Of a stretch of DNA of 52,890 bases, positions 11,209-23,408 are shown piece after piece (within the stretch, counting starts at the first letter, position 1; every line of letters starts with the position of its first letter). The notes below the pieces were generated by a model that did not search any database, was not told the origin of the DNA, and was given only the letters and a program-made list of their open reading frames with translations. The position numbers and the translations under genes are program-made. The stretch spans positions 61,537 to 114,426 of the forward strand of contig NW_019775291.1 in assembly GCF_001039355.2 (NCBI RefSeq), given 5' to 3'. The stretch comes from Lingula anatina (taxonomy: Eukaryota > Brachiopoda > Lingulata > Lingulida > Lingulidae).

Positions 11209-11915
11209 GTTGGAAAAAATGTTAACGAAGGTTTCTCAACTGAATCCGGTCCAGTTTTGGGTCAATATAACCCAGATAATTTCCCACTGAAATCCAACCA
11301 TGACCTTGACCTCTGATGATAAAAAAAAACTATTGTCCTTTTATTCCATGACTTTAATCTTGCACATTATTAAGAGGTTTGACCATCAGTGAATTTCTAC
11401 AGTAGTTTGAGTGAATTGTTATTGGATCTGAAATGTCACTTTTGTATATGTTTGGATGCATATTTGACCTTGTCATACTTAATTTTACCCTTGGTCAGTT
11501 AAATGCAACATTCACAAAGGAGGCCTCTTGTGTGCAGTTTTTAATATGAGCTATAGAAATCATAAAAGTCACTTTTGAAAGAATAAAGAAAAATGATGCA
11601 ATATTTTAAGCTATATTTGTCCTTTTTTTTAGATTGACCTTGACATTTAGGCATGATCTTGACCACTGATGACTTCCAAACATTTTTCAAATGAATGGCC
11701 ATGCCTTTGAACATTAGAGATGATACCTCTCACAGTTTCTAAGTGACCCAGTTCCCATGATATGCCCACTAAACACCCTCCCCTATGCACTGACGGCCAT
11801 TTTGGATTTTTGGCACTTTGCCAAGGGTGGATTCTGATGGGAAATTATCTGGGTTATATTGGCCCAAAACTGAACCGGAATCAGTTGAGAAACCTTTGTT
11901 AACTTTTTTTCCAAC
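11209..11915. mobile_element. Block 2 copy of the ~707-bp inverted-repeat element
   Basis: Same element and same position relative to flanking sequence as 4489-5195, so it was present before the two haplotypes separated. Confidence 0.65.
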
Positions 11916-12816
11916 TTCAGTGGGGAAATTTCGTTCGTTTACTGGACTATTGAAAGAAAAAAGCAGGCATGATTGAGGCATCAAACCAAGTACATGTTTC
12001 ATACAAGTAGCAGATATATATTCAAATGTAGCTCTGAAATGAGGCTATGCAAGAGGATGAGATCTTTCTGCCAGACTGGAATTTTCCTTGGGGGGAAAAG
12101 GCAATTTTCTCCTACTGATAAATTGTTGCTTTACTGGTCCACGAATGCCACACGAAAAGGGACATACCGTTATGGGCAGTATACGGACGGGCATTGTACC
12201 CTAATCGCGTGACCTTAACTGGTCAAATATCAATCAACATATAAATTATGTTTGTCAAGTTACTTTACTAAAGCAATCATGATTATGTAGTACGTGAAAT
12301 GGAGGAGATATAAATAAGCCAGATGGTCATTGTTGCCCTTATAAGGACAGTCATCAAAGAAGCCATGAACCTGGTGGGTCCCCCACTTATTGGCACAACA
12401 CAGAAGAGAGAGAGAGAGAATATTCGTTCTTTAATTACCGAAAATGGATCAGTTAAAGAATTAAGAAAAAAAAAAAAACATGGAGGCGGGTATGACACCG
12501 CTGGTACTCCGATGTCCTGCCTCTGTTGAAAAATACGGTTCCCTTTGAGAATAAAAAAACATTTACGTTCTGATCACTGGCCGATCTTTGAGCATTCATT
12601 CTGCAACCAAAGCGATGCTTGTGCCTCCTTTCGGTGCAGTTTCATGGTTGCACAAAGGACGCAGAAAGGACGCCGTCCAGTATAAAGGGGGTTTTAGCGA
12701 TCACCGTGCTTCCTTTGAGTGTCCAACAGCGACCTGTCCAGTTTCATGGTCGCGCAAAGTACGGAGAAATAACGTCATCCAGTGTAAAGGGGGTTTAAGA
12801 ATGTTTTATCGCGGGT

Positions 12817-13034
12817 CCTAGATTTTAGATCGATCTATCCCTGTGGGGAGTCTCACTAGATAACTGTCAGCTTAGCCGGCTTAAGCGTCTGCCCCGCCTA
12901 CTAAAAGATGTAAGGGGGTAATTAACTATGGTGCGCGCTCGGCTGACTGCAATTTAGCGTGAACCCCCAGGGAGTTAGGTCGATCTAAATCTAAATCTCT
13001 GGATCGATCTAAATCTCTGGGAATGCACTCTTAA
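12817..13034 (-). mobile_element. 214-bp MITE family copy, block 2 counterpart of 6110-6329
   Basis: Same decayed copy as in block 1, immediately followed by a younger copy in the opposite orientation. Confidence 0.7.
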
Positions 13035-13247
13035 CACCCCATTTCCATAGATTAGATCGACCTACTTTGGATCGACCTAACTCCCTGGGGGTTCGCGCTG
13101 AATAGCTGTCAGCCGGGCGGACACGCAAGTTAATTGCCCCTTACGGCTTGTAGTGGGCGGGAACGGACACTTAAGGGGGATTATCTGACGGTAGTCTGGT
13201 GAGACTCCCCGCTGTGATAGATCGATCTAAAGTTGTGGGAATAGACC
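13035..13247 (+). mobile_element. 214-bp MITE family copy (block 2 only)
   Basis: Starts CACCCCATTTCCATAGATTAG and ends GGGAATAGACC, with the family's internal blocks between. It abuts the older copy tail to tail, so together they form a large inverted pair. Block 1 lacks it at the same point (6330), consistent with a haplotype-specific insertion or with loss in block 1. Confidence 0.75.
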
Positions 13248-15058
13248 CTAATGGTCCGAATTTTTATGTACAGACACATCTATAGCCATCACCTGCGTCT
13301 GTCGTCGTCGCCGTGCACTTTCACCGATAACACGATAGGTGAAAAACCGTTTTACCTTTTGGCTTGAAACTTACAGAACTGATGAATATTTATAATCCGC
13401 AGGTCAAGTTCGAAAAACAGCATGATTAGGCCATTTTGATGGAAGTTATGCTGTTTGTTCCCTTTTTTCAACATATACGCAACACTGATAACACAATATA
13501 AGAAAAACAGATAGGCCAATTGTCATTATACTCACAGGAGTAGTCAAACTAACTAAAATGCAGGTTGAGTTCGAAAATCAGCATAATCGGGCCTTTATTT
13601 TAGAAGTTATGCTGTTTTATCACATTTCCTCAGATTCAATTCTTAGGCATGTTAACAGTCTCATTATTTAACTAATAAGATACATAAAAGTGTTTGTTTG
13701 ATATTTGCTGCATCTTTACAACATTTTAAATTGATTATGTAAAAAATTGGTGGTAAACTTGTTATCGTGTATTGTGTAATATAGTGTCAAAAATGGAAAT
13801 AAACTAATATCATTGCAGTTTGTCAGATTCAATCATCCACTATGTTCAGAATCTCAGAATGGAGGAAATTGGACATTTAACACTGTTCTATTGATATTTT
13901 TCCCATNGGGCACTGCTCCTATGATGACCATTTAAGGGAAATCATGTCACTTACTGTTCTCAAACTTACAGGAAAGAAACATGGGTCTAACATACAGCTT
14001 CAATAGGCAACGCAGTCTGTTTGGTAAATTTTTCTGGCAATTTAACAGTTTTTTGTGAAAATTTAATTTTTCACTTATTTGCATCTTTATTTTCTGTTCT
14101 TTGTCTGTACATTTGACAGCTTTGCTGCCTTGTTGTGTTGTGAGGTTCGTGTGTGTTTTTGTGTCGCTGTTTTTATTTTTGTGTTGTGGCTCTTACACTC
14201 TTCCGTACACTACTTTTCTTGTCACATAGAACGACTACAGCGCCACCTTTTTAAAAGAGGATGCACGGAGAAGGTCAGAATGTCCCGGATGTGGTAGCCA
14301 TTGCTAGTGTTGTGACCGAGGTGGTAATAGATCAACCCTCTCTGAAGGTGTTAGGTTAGTATGTAATACCGTCACATTTGAAAAAGAAACATTAATGATA
14401 CTGAACAAGCCTATTTTTTTATGTCTCCCGAGTTGACAGACCCTATATCTGAAGAGTAAACATTGCTAACGTGAATACTCGGACCAGGCCGCTTCAATTT
14501 TAATTTTTATGAATTTGTGCACGAATTATGAACTTAAAGTCACTGATGATTGATGTTTTACTTAATGTTGACATTCGTACACAGTTATCTGTGTAACTTG
14601 CACGATTAGGTTTATCAAGTTACTGTTACAGTCTGCTGACACGCATCCAAAATTGGGATGCAAAGCGTTGGCAGTAGTTTAACTCAATTACTGGAAAATA
14701 GAACTGATAATTCATAGGTCCCACTCAGAATAGGGGACTAACAAGTCCGGGGGTCCAATGTGGACCCACTTGAGTACTTCCCCACGGGATATCCATTCAG
14801 TGTCTATTATTGGATCAGGCAGCAAGCTTTGTAGTGGGTTGCCATATTTGAGCCTTAGACTATTCTGAATGGGCCCATAGGCAGGACAACAAGCCTCACA
14901 CTATAGTTTTACTCTCTCTTCAAGGGGGTTAAACTCCCAAGGAGAAGGAACGTTGGCTGGATGTTATTTTTTTAAAATATAATACAGCTGCTTTTTTTCA
15001 AAAAGAATGAAGAAATAAAAAAAATTTGTATTTTTAGATTCCCAAAAAAGAATAAAAA

Positions 15059-17918
15059 ATGGCTGATCAAATAAAGAAGCCAGCCATTGTAGGAAAATAC
15101 AAACCTGCCACAGCAACGCCTGGGATTTGGAAATCACCCACTACACTAAATACTCCCCAAAGTATCCCAGCAAGAATTATAACCAGTCCATGGAAGAAAT
15201 TTTTTTGGGACTTTGGAAAGTATCCAGCCGTTGTAATTGCAGTCTTAACGCCTTTAATGTTCTGGCCCATCGCAAGGGGATGTAAGTTTTGTTGTGTATT
15301 TTTTTAACATTTGAAATGTTTGGCAGAAATTGGCATCAACATTAAGATGTATTTAATATGTGTGTAATTCTTAGTTGCAGTAATCTCTGGAAACATTCCA
15401 TATTCTTCCCTCGTACAAAAGTGATTCAACTTGAACTTGCTTATTTATTTATTAATTCTATACGTAGTAACCACATGTTCATGTATTATGAAGGTTAAAT
15501 GATTTATGTAAAATGAGCCAATAATTATAATAATATGATAATTACGAAAACATTTGATCAAAGTGGAATTTCATTTATATAATCATTATGATTGTAATTT
15601 CAATTTATGAAACTTGCCTTCCTTTTTATTCATAGTTAATAGCATAGGAAATAAGAGGGAGTGGAAGAGACTTGGTATTGAATGGAAGCGTAAGTACAAA
15701 GATGTATATTCTTTTATAAAAAGAAATGGGAAATTAATCTATACAGTCAAGTAGTTCATTGTTTATATGATTATAACATGAATTCCACTTAAAATTGCAC
15801 CACCAGCGTGAGTGCTGGGGGAACACATGGTTTTACCCTTAACCTGTCTCATCCACTGAATGACGGCAGATAAAATTCACAGATAAGGCCCTGTCACACT
15901 TATTCAGAATCAGCAGTAATCAAGCAGAATGAGCTGGAATGAAGAATGTTAAAAAATCGGGCCACATTTGGGAGGAAATTTTTAAATGACCTTAATCCTG
16001 TAAGAAAACCGTTGGAATACTCAGAATGCGCTTCCAACCTGCCTGGAATGATTCATGCACATTCCGAGTGTATTACCTCCCAAATGCAGTTGGAACACAT
16101 TAGGAATTTCGATAATGCTCTCAGGATGCAATCAGAATTTTTAGAATGCAATTCGAATGCCATACAAGTGTGGTTCGATTGCTGGCCCAAATAGGAGTTT
16201 GAGATGTATTCAAGTTGCATTCCGGCTCATTTGAGCCACATGCGGAATAATCTGGCAGGATTTGAAGTGTCTTGCCATTTCGGTTCTCCCTCAGATGCGA
16301 ACAGAATGTTTCGAATGCTGTAAGAATATTAAGAATGCACTCATAGTGCAGTTAGAATACACTTCGAATGCCATGATTCTATATTTTCCCACTTGGGATG
16401 CACTTCAAACGTTTTGAGCATTAGCAAAACATTCGGACTGGACATAAGAATGGGCCTGTGTATTTGGAATGCACTTAGAACTTCTAGAATGCACTTAAAA
16501 TTTCCAAGATTATACAAAGAATTTTCATTCCGACGACATTCTGCCTCTAGTGTAACTAGGGTATTACCACATCTTCTTGTAGACTATAAGGACCTGTGTC
16601 ATTTTTATGTACAGACACAGATATGTCTGTACGTGTAGACGTCACCTGCGTCTGTCTTTGCTGCTGTCACTGTCACCATTGCCATTCACTTTCACCACTG
16701 AAACGATGAGTGGAAAAACTTACCTTTTGGCTTGAAACTTACAGAACTGTTGAATATACATAAAATGCAGGTTGGGGTCGAAAATCAGCATGATCAGGCC
16801 ATTTTTTTCAAAGGTTATGCTGGTTTTTATTTATTTATTTTTTTTTTTTATTTATTTTTTTTGCATATTTTATCCACCATTATGCAGATAACATGAATTC
16901 CATGTAATATTATGCATAAAAACTTGTAGGACTGATTCATAGGACTAATATATGGATCAAGTACCAAAATAAACTTTTTTGGTTCAGTTTTGATGAAGTG
17001 AAGCCTTTTTTGTACATGAGTGGTTTTTCCTCAGATTTAATTCTTTGGCATGTTAACAGTGTCACTATTGAACTAATTAGATATGTAAAAGTGTTCTTTT
17101 GACATTTTCTGCATCGTAACAATATTGTTGGTAAACCTGTTTTTTTGTATTGTGTAATAAAGTATCAAAAATGGAAATAAAGTAAAATCAGTGCATTTTG
17201 TCAGATTCAATCCCTCACTATGTTCTAATCTCAGAATGTAGAAAATTAGACACTTAAAATTGTTTTATTGATATTTTCCCCATCTAAACATTTTTTTAGG
17301 TTGATCATTTAGAAATTAGAGTAAATTTGTTATTGTGTATTATGTAGTAAGCGTTGAAAATGAAAAAAAAAAAAATTCAGCACTTCTGTACATATTGGCA
17401 TTTTTAAGGTGTGGCTTTGAATTTCCAAGGGTCTGAAGACCTTTGCTAGTCACATTTAAAATTGATGTTGACTATGAGCTGTAAAGCATTATGTACATTG
17501 CCTCAAAAAACGATAAAAAATATTGTGTACTGCCACTACTTATGCTCTAAAAGGAAAACTGTGTTACTAATTATTTTGTAACTTGACATGCAGCTCAAAT
17601 TGCAAACCAGCTTGATTGGATTATTCATCTTTTTGTGTTGTCTGTACATTTGACAGTTTTGCTGCCTTGTTTGAAAAAAATTTTTTTCCTATTTTCTGAA
17701 GGTCCATTATAACTTAACACCCTGTGATTAGTGGAAAACCGTTTGACCCTTTGTCTTCAAACTTACAGCATTGATAATATGTTTTTGCCATCTTTGCTCT
17801 CTATTTAAAAGTAATAATGATGATTAGATGTATTTACTTTTTTACTTTTGGAAAATAATTTTTTTTTATTTCAGAATCACTTCATAGGGATTACATACCA
17901 TTTGAATTTGACGAATAG
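15059..17918 (+). CDS. 106-residue single-pass membrane protein, complete copy
   Basis: Three coding exons, 15059-15281, 15636-15689 and 17875-17918, with GT-AG introns of phase 1, give 106 residues. I do not recognise the family. The N-terminal half is basic and proline-rich (KYKPATATPGIWKSP near residues 13-27). A Trp/Phe-rich amphipathic stretch, PWKKFFWDFGKY (44-55), leads into one hydrophobic segment (about 55-72, ending PLMFWPIARG). A polar tail follows (NKREWKRLGIEW) with the acidic end RDYIPFEFDE. Size, single helix and charge pattern resemble small accessory subunits of respiratory-chain complexes, but that is only an architectural resemblance. Exon 3 recurs at 19528-19571 after the N gap. 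Splice sites are clean and no frame is broken, so it looks functional. Confidence 0.7.
15897..16547. repeat. Degenerate GAATGC / GCATTC array, block 2 copy
   Basis: Counterpart of 9670-10320 with a handful of substitutions. Lies in intron 2 of the complete gene copy. Confidence 0.55.
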
Positions 17919-18134
17919 GAGATGAAGTCACTAGGAAAAAAAGCACAAGAACTGTCACTTAAATCTTACAGTGAACATATCCTCATGTTGCCTTTCAAAA
18001 TGGATACCAATGAAGTTTTTGTGAAACACATAATTGCACTAGTGTGAAATTCAGACATTTGCCAACAGTTACAAATTTGCATTTGCAGCATCACTTATGG
18101 TTGTTAACTGAAATAAAAGAACATACTTTACATG
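17141..18134. repeat. First copy of a ~1-kb repeated block flanking the N gap
   Basis: Matches 18792-19787 almost exactly, including exon 3 of the 106-residue protein gene. The two copies are separated only by the run of N, which suggests overlapping contig ends that were not merged. Confidence 0.85.
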
Positions 18135-18791
18135 NNNNNNNNNNNNNNNNNNNNNNNNNNNNNNNNNNNNNNNNNNNNNNNNNNNNNNNNNNNNNNNNNN
18201 NNNNNNNNNNNNNNNNNNNNNNNNNNNNNNNNNNNNNNNNNNNNNNNNNNNNNNNNNNNNNNNNNNNNNNNNNNNNNNNNNNNNNNNNNNNNNNNNNNNN
18301 NNNNNNNNNNNNNNNNNNNNNNNNNNNNNNNNNNNNNNNNNNNNNNNNNNNNNNNNNNNNNNNNNNNNNNNNNNNNNNNNNNNNNNNNNNNNNNNNNNNN
18401 NNNNNNNNNNNNNNNNNNNNNNNNNNNNNNNNNNNNNNNNNNNNNNNNNNNNNNNNNNNNNNNNNNNNNNNNNNNNNNNNNNNNNNNNNNNNNNNNNNNN
18501 NNNNNNNNNNNNNNNNNNNNNNNNNNNNNNNNNNNNNNNNNNNNNNNNNNNNNNNNNNNNNNNNNNNNNNNNNNNNNNNNNNNNNNNNNNNNNNNNNNNN
18601 NNNNNNNNNNNNNNNNNNNNNNNNNNNNNNNNNNNNNNNNNNNNNNNNNNNNNNNNNNNNNNNNNNNNNNNNNNNNNNNNNNNNNNNNNNNNNNNNNNNN
18701 NNNNNNNNNNNNNNNNNNNNNNNNNNNNNNNNNNNNNNNNNNNNNNNNNNNNNNNNNNNNNNNNNNNNNNNNNNNNNNNNNNNNNNNNNNN
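18135..18791. other. Assembly gap (657 N)
   Basis: Unsequenced. Open frames spanning it are meaningless. Other single-base N junctions are at 11100, 13907, 22998 and 43001. Confidence 1.
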
Positions 18792-19787
18792 TTTTTTTGT
18801 ATTGTGTAATAAAGTATCAAAAATGGAAATAAAGTAAAATCAGTGCATTTTGTCAGATTCAATCCCTCACTATGTTCTAATCTCAGAATGTAGAAAATTA
18901 GACACTTAAAATTGTTTTATTGATATTTTCCCCATCTAAACATTTTTTTAGGTTGATCATTTAGAAATTAGAGTAAATTTGTTATTGTGTATTATGTAGT
19001 AAGCGTTGAAAATGAAAAAAAAAAAAATTCAGCACTTCTGTACATATTGGCATTTTTAAGGTGTGGCTTTGAATTTCCAAGGGTCTGAAGACCTTTGCTA
19101 GTCACATTTAAAATTGATGTTGACTATGAGCTGTAAAGCATTATGTACATTGCCTCAAAAAACGATAAAAAATATTGTGTACTGCCACTACTTATGCTCT
19201 AAAAGGAAAACTGTGTTACTAATTATTTTGTAACTTGACATGCAGCTCAAATTGCAAACCAGCTTGATTGGATTATTCATCTTTTTGTGTTGTCTGTACA
19301 TTTGACAGTTTTGCTGCCTTGTTTGAAAAAAATTTTTTTCCTATTTTCTGAAGGTCCATTATAACTTAACACCCTGTGATTAGTGGAAAACCGTTTGACC
19401 CTTTGTCTTCAAACTTACAGCATTGATAATATGTTTTTGCCATCTTTGCTCTCTATTTAAAAGTAATAATGATGATTAGATGTATTTACTTTTTTACTTT
19501 TGGAAAATAATTTTTTTTTTATTTCAGAATCACTTCATAGGGATTACATACCATTTGAATTTGACGAATAGGAGATGAAGTCACTAGGAAAAAAAGCACA
19601 AGAACTGTCACTTAAATCTTACAGTGAACATATCCTCATGTTGCCTTTCAAAATGGATACCAATGAAGTTTTTGTGAAACACATAATTGCACTAGTGTGA
19701 AATTCAGACATTTGCCAACAGTTACAAATTTGCATTTGCAGCATCACTTATGGTTGTTAACTGAAATAAAAGAACATACTTTACATG
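18792..19787. repeat. Second copy of the ~1-kb block after the gap
   Basis: Repeats 17141-18134 with only homopolymer-length differences. It probably represents the same genomic segment. Confidence 0.85.
19528..19571 (+). pseudogene. Extra copy of exon 3 of the 106-residue protein gene
   Basis: Acceptor ATTTCAG, then the last 13 codons (ending IPFEFDE) and TAG, identical to 17875-17918. It has no exons 1-2 of its own. It may belong to the block 1 haplotype (8832-9462), whose exon 3 is missing. It is probably an assembly remnant rather than a true pseudogene. Confidence 0.7.
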
Positions 19788-20234
19788 TATTTGAATTTTT
19801 TCTCATAAAATCTGTAAACATGCAATAAATATAATTAGATAGAATATAGAATATATAGAGACAAAAAATATATTTTCTTGGGTCTTATTATGTACAGACA
19901 CTGTAAGTGTCTGTATATATTCTGATTGGTCTGTCTGTCTGTGTTGTCGCCATTGCTGTCTGACACATGACGTTCGCCCCATAACTGCCAAACCGTATTT
20001 TTGTTTTACATTTATTTACTGAGTGGCTTTGTTTGGTAAAGAGGCAGGCTGCTTTCGAAAATCTGTATGATCAGTTGACATTTACAGTAACTATTGTTTT
20101 TTTTTTTGTATAATTTTGGTAACGTCCGCCCCATTACTTCCAAACTATATACCATAAAATTACCGTGTAGCTTTGTTTGGCAAAATAATGGGTTGCTTTC
20201 AGAAATTGGCATGATCAGTTTACATTTAATCATT

Positions 20235-20271
<37 letters not shown>

Positions 20272-20616
20272 TTTTGGTGACAAAGAGGCAGGTTGCTTTT
20301 GAAAATCGGTATGATTGGTTTACACTTATGATACTTATTCATATTTTTTAAATATTTTATTTTTCACACATTAGCATTTTCAGTGGCTTCTTTGGCCCAT
20401 GAAACTGAATCATTGGCCAAAACATCATTTGTTGCACTCTTCTGCTTAATGTCTGAACATTTGTCAGATTTACAGCTTTGTTTCCTGTATGGTGTCTGTG
20501 TATTTGTCAGCTTTGCTGTCTGGTTTTCTTTAAAAGTCTTTAAAAGTGTCTGACCTAACACATCAAACTATTACCACTAAACCATAAATTCCAACAGTTT
20601 CAAGTATATAACTTAA

Positions 20617-20952
20617 AGGGATAATAACTCTTCGTATGAGACCTATGTTTCACAATAAAAACATTGTGAATAACTTATAGAAATATAATATATTATGTTT
20701 TACCACAAAAACACCAGTTATAGCTATTATTCTGATATCTGAATTTGTCTTTAGACCACGTGACCTCCATTGATGGCTATACTCTGTTAAAATCTCTTAA
20801 GAGATTTTAACAAAAAACCAAACTTTTTAGAAAAAAAACGGACTAACTTTGAATGTAAAAAATGGATTCATTAACCATTGGTAAGTATGGGAAAATTGTT
20901 GTTTACTCCAGGAAAATTCATTTTTTGGCCAAAATGAAGAGTTATTATCCCT
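20617..20952. mobile_element. TTAA-flanked MITE, AGGGATAATAACTCTTC ends
   Basis: Terminal inverted repeats of at least 17 exact bases (AGGGATAATAACTCTTC) are flanked by TTAA on both sides (20613-20616, 20953-20956). TTAA duplication is typical of piggyBac-type and some Kolobok-type elements. The interior holds a perfect 26-base palindrome at 20786-20811 centred on CTTAAG. No coding potential. The allelic copy is 24970-25307. Confidence 0.85.
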
Positions 20953-21851
20953 TTAAAGAGATACCTGCTTGTTTTGTTTCGTTTTATTTTTGAACAGACA
21001 TTGACTCATATTCTGTGCTTTTACCCTTGGTTGATTTTACCAACTATCATTTGATTAATTTTTCAGTTATAAGTCGTACATTGCTACTTTTTGGACTTAA
21101 AAAAAACTAGAGGGAAGGAGAAATAGGTCAAATTTGTGACCAGAAATTTGAAGACATTTGAAGTTTTAGCCTTTTGGTTAACCAGGTGAGTTATTAGTAC
21201 CACCAGCGTGTACGCTGGCAGTGCTCATGGTTTTAGCGCCGGCCTGTCTCGTACAGCTCCCCCCGGCTACTGCGGCTCCACAGTCCGGCGCTGGAAACAA
21301 GTCATCATTACCGCTTCTCCTCCTAGACCCCTTGGACCTATGTCCCCATCTCTTGGATTTAGGTCACATATAATCCCAACTTGAACCCCCTGTTTTTTTT
21401 TATCTCAGTCGGTGCATTCTTTTGGGTGTGACGCTCTTTGAAATGCACCCTTGTCAAAATTTTTGAAAATTCAATGCTAAATATCTCCCAAACCAAAGGA
21501 ATTATGGAAAAAAATTACTACAGAAGTTTGACCAAAAGTCATGTGTGAAGATTCGAAATATGCCCTTGGATTTGACCTTTATTTCAAGGTCAAACAGGCC
21601 AAAATGTTTTAAAATTAGGAATTTTTTGCAAAAAAAAAAAATAGTTGTTTATGTCAATTTTCAGAAACTACACAACTGTAAGCTCTCATATTATAGTTTG
21701 TTGCATTTTGTAGAGCATGTCAAGCGCCACACTGAGGGTGACATCTGTTCTTTTGTTTTCCTAATGGTTTACAAGTTGCGCTATATCAAAAAGTACAACA
21801 TCGCAACATAACAGTGATAAAAATAAAATGTGGAATACTCCAATATTAGCA

Positions 21852-22830
21852 CCCATAGTTACTATTGAACTTGAATAGGAAGTTATATACTGGCAATCTG
21901 TGACACTGAAATTGACCTGTGACCTTTTTTTCACCTTAAACTGAACATTGCCAATATTCTGACCCTTATATCTCCAAAACTGGCAGAGATATGCCCATAG
22001 TTACTATTAAACATGAATAGAAAGTCATATACTGGCAATCTTACTGTGACCTTGAATTTGACCTTTAGCCTACTTTTCACCACAAAATGAGCTTTTGCAA
22101 ATTTTCCCCTCCTTATATCTTCAAAACTGGCAGAGATATGCCCATAGTTACTATTGAACTTGAATAGGAAGTCATACACCCCATTTCCATAGATTAGATC
22201 GACCTACTTTAGATCGACCTAACTCCCTGGGGGTTCACGCTAAATAGCTGTCAGCCGGGCGGACACGAAAGTTAATTACCCCCTTACAGCTTGTAGTAGG
22301 CGGGACGGACATTTAAGTCGGATTATCTGAAAGTAATCTAGTGAGACTCCCCGTGGGGATAGATCGATCTAAAATCTATGGGAATAGAGCCATATACTGG
22401 CAATCTTACTGTGACCTTGAAATTGACCTTTGACCTACTTTTCACCATGACCTGAACGTTATAAATTTTCCATCCTTTATATCTCCAAAACTGGCTAAGA
22501 TAAGCCCATAGTTACCTTTGAACTTGATTAAGAAGTCATATACTGGTAGTCTAATTGTAACCTTGAAATTGACATTTGACCTACTATTTCTGATGAACTG
22601 AACTTTGCAAATATTCCGTCCTTTACATCTTCAAAACTGGCAGAGATATACCCTTAGTTACTATTGAACATGACTAGGAGGTCATATACTGGCAGTCTTC
22701 CTGTGACCTTGAAATTTATCTTTGACCTGCGTTTCACCATGAACCTCAACTGGCAAATTTCCAGGCTCTTATATTTACTACTGAATTTAGATGGGAAGTC
22801 CTTTATTCCCATTCACACTGCAACCTTGGA
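21852..22830. repeat. Tandem array, ~145-bp unit with nuclear-receptor-like sites
   Basis: About six degenerate units begin with CCCATAGTTACTATTGAAC (for example 21852, 21994, 22141, 22506, 22652). Each unit carries TGACCTTGA and usually a closely spaced TTGACCTTTGACCT, then TTCACC...TATATCTCCAAAACTGGC. The MITE at 22177 interrupts one unit. Open frames here come from the repeat. The second copy is at 26187-26960. Confidence 0.8.
22177..22390 (+). mobile_element. Intact 214-bp MITE with 4-bp target duplication
   Basis: Starts CACCCCATTTCCATAGATTAG and ends ...AATCTATGGGAATAGAGC, giving imperfect inverted ends built on CCATAGATT. CATA flanks both sides (22173-22176 and 22391-22394). The empty site is preserved in haplotype B near 26507-26512 (GTCATATACTGG), so the element ends are known exactly. 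No coding capacity; mobilised in trans by an unidentified transposase. Confidence 0.93.
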
Positions 22831-23082
22831 TTTGACCTTTTACTTTTCCCCACGATTTTGTTATGTACAGACACAGATGTGTCTGTACATATTGCCATCA
22901 CCTGCGTCTGTCGTCGCCGTCGCCGTGCACTTTCAGCGTTAACACCATAAGTGGAAGACAGTTTTACTTTTTGGCTTTATATTTACAGAGCTGATGANGA
23001 ATATTTTATTTTTCACACATTAGCATTTTCAGTGGCTTCTTTGGCCCATGAAACTGAATCATTGGCCAGAACATCATTTGTT

Positions 23083-23408
23083 GCGCTTTCTGCAACCAGT
23101 CCACCCCCCCCCCCTCCCTCGAAAGGCGAGACGCCTCTATCGGGCCAATCACGAAATGCCCTTTTCAGGGCACCCTATGTAGACCGGTATCTATAAATCT
23201 GATACTATGTAGGTGAGACACCTACCTTCCTATCAGAGATGATTCTTTCCTCATAATAAAGGCGAGAAGCCTTACACACTCAAAAAGTCCCTCTCAACTA
23301 TGCAAGGGGCGCTGTCAAAATACACGTCCTCAGAGGCCCAGCTCTGAATCGTGTTATTTTGGTAAAGTGGAATCTAACTAGGGCATGAGCCGACCACTCC
23401 CAACACGT
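23083..23408 (+). repeat. Left direct terminal repeat of the retrozyme-like element
   Basis: Starts GCGCTTTCTGCAACCAGTCC and ends CAACACGT. Nearly identical to 24478-24803. Contains three GAGA-loop hairpins (23124-23136, 23209-23225, 23259-23273) and a TGCCC/GGGCA hairpin near 23157. Confidence 0.9.

Larger units (their letters stand above)
11104..17317. repeat. Block 2 of the tandem pair (alternative haplotype)
   Basis: Near-identical to 4394-6329 and 7890-11097. The unmatched middle (13035-14133) contains an extra MITE copy, a dispersed repeat and another single N at 13907. Differences from block 1 are mainly homopolymer length and scattered substitutions, as expected between alleles. Confidence 0.8.
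20350..22997. repeat. Haplotype A of a gene-free segment
   Basis: Corresponds to 22999-23082 plus 24804-26975. Haplotype A has the 214-bp MITE at 22177-22390 and lacks the hammerhead-bounded element. The boundary to haplotype B is the single N at 22998. No gene is visible in either version. Confidence 0.75.

Noticed and set aside
13380-13430. Second hammerhead candidate (CTGATGAATATTTATAATCC...CGAAAAA)
   Set aside because: No paired stem II between the core and GAAA and no closing stem I.
18044-18862. Long open frames across 18044-18862 on both strands
   Set aside because: They consist mostly of the N gap.
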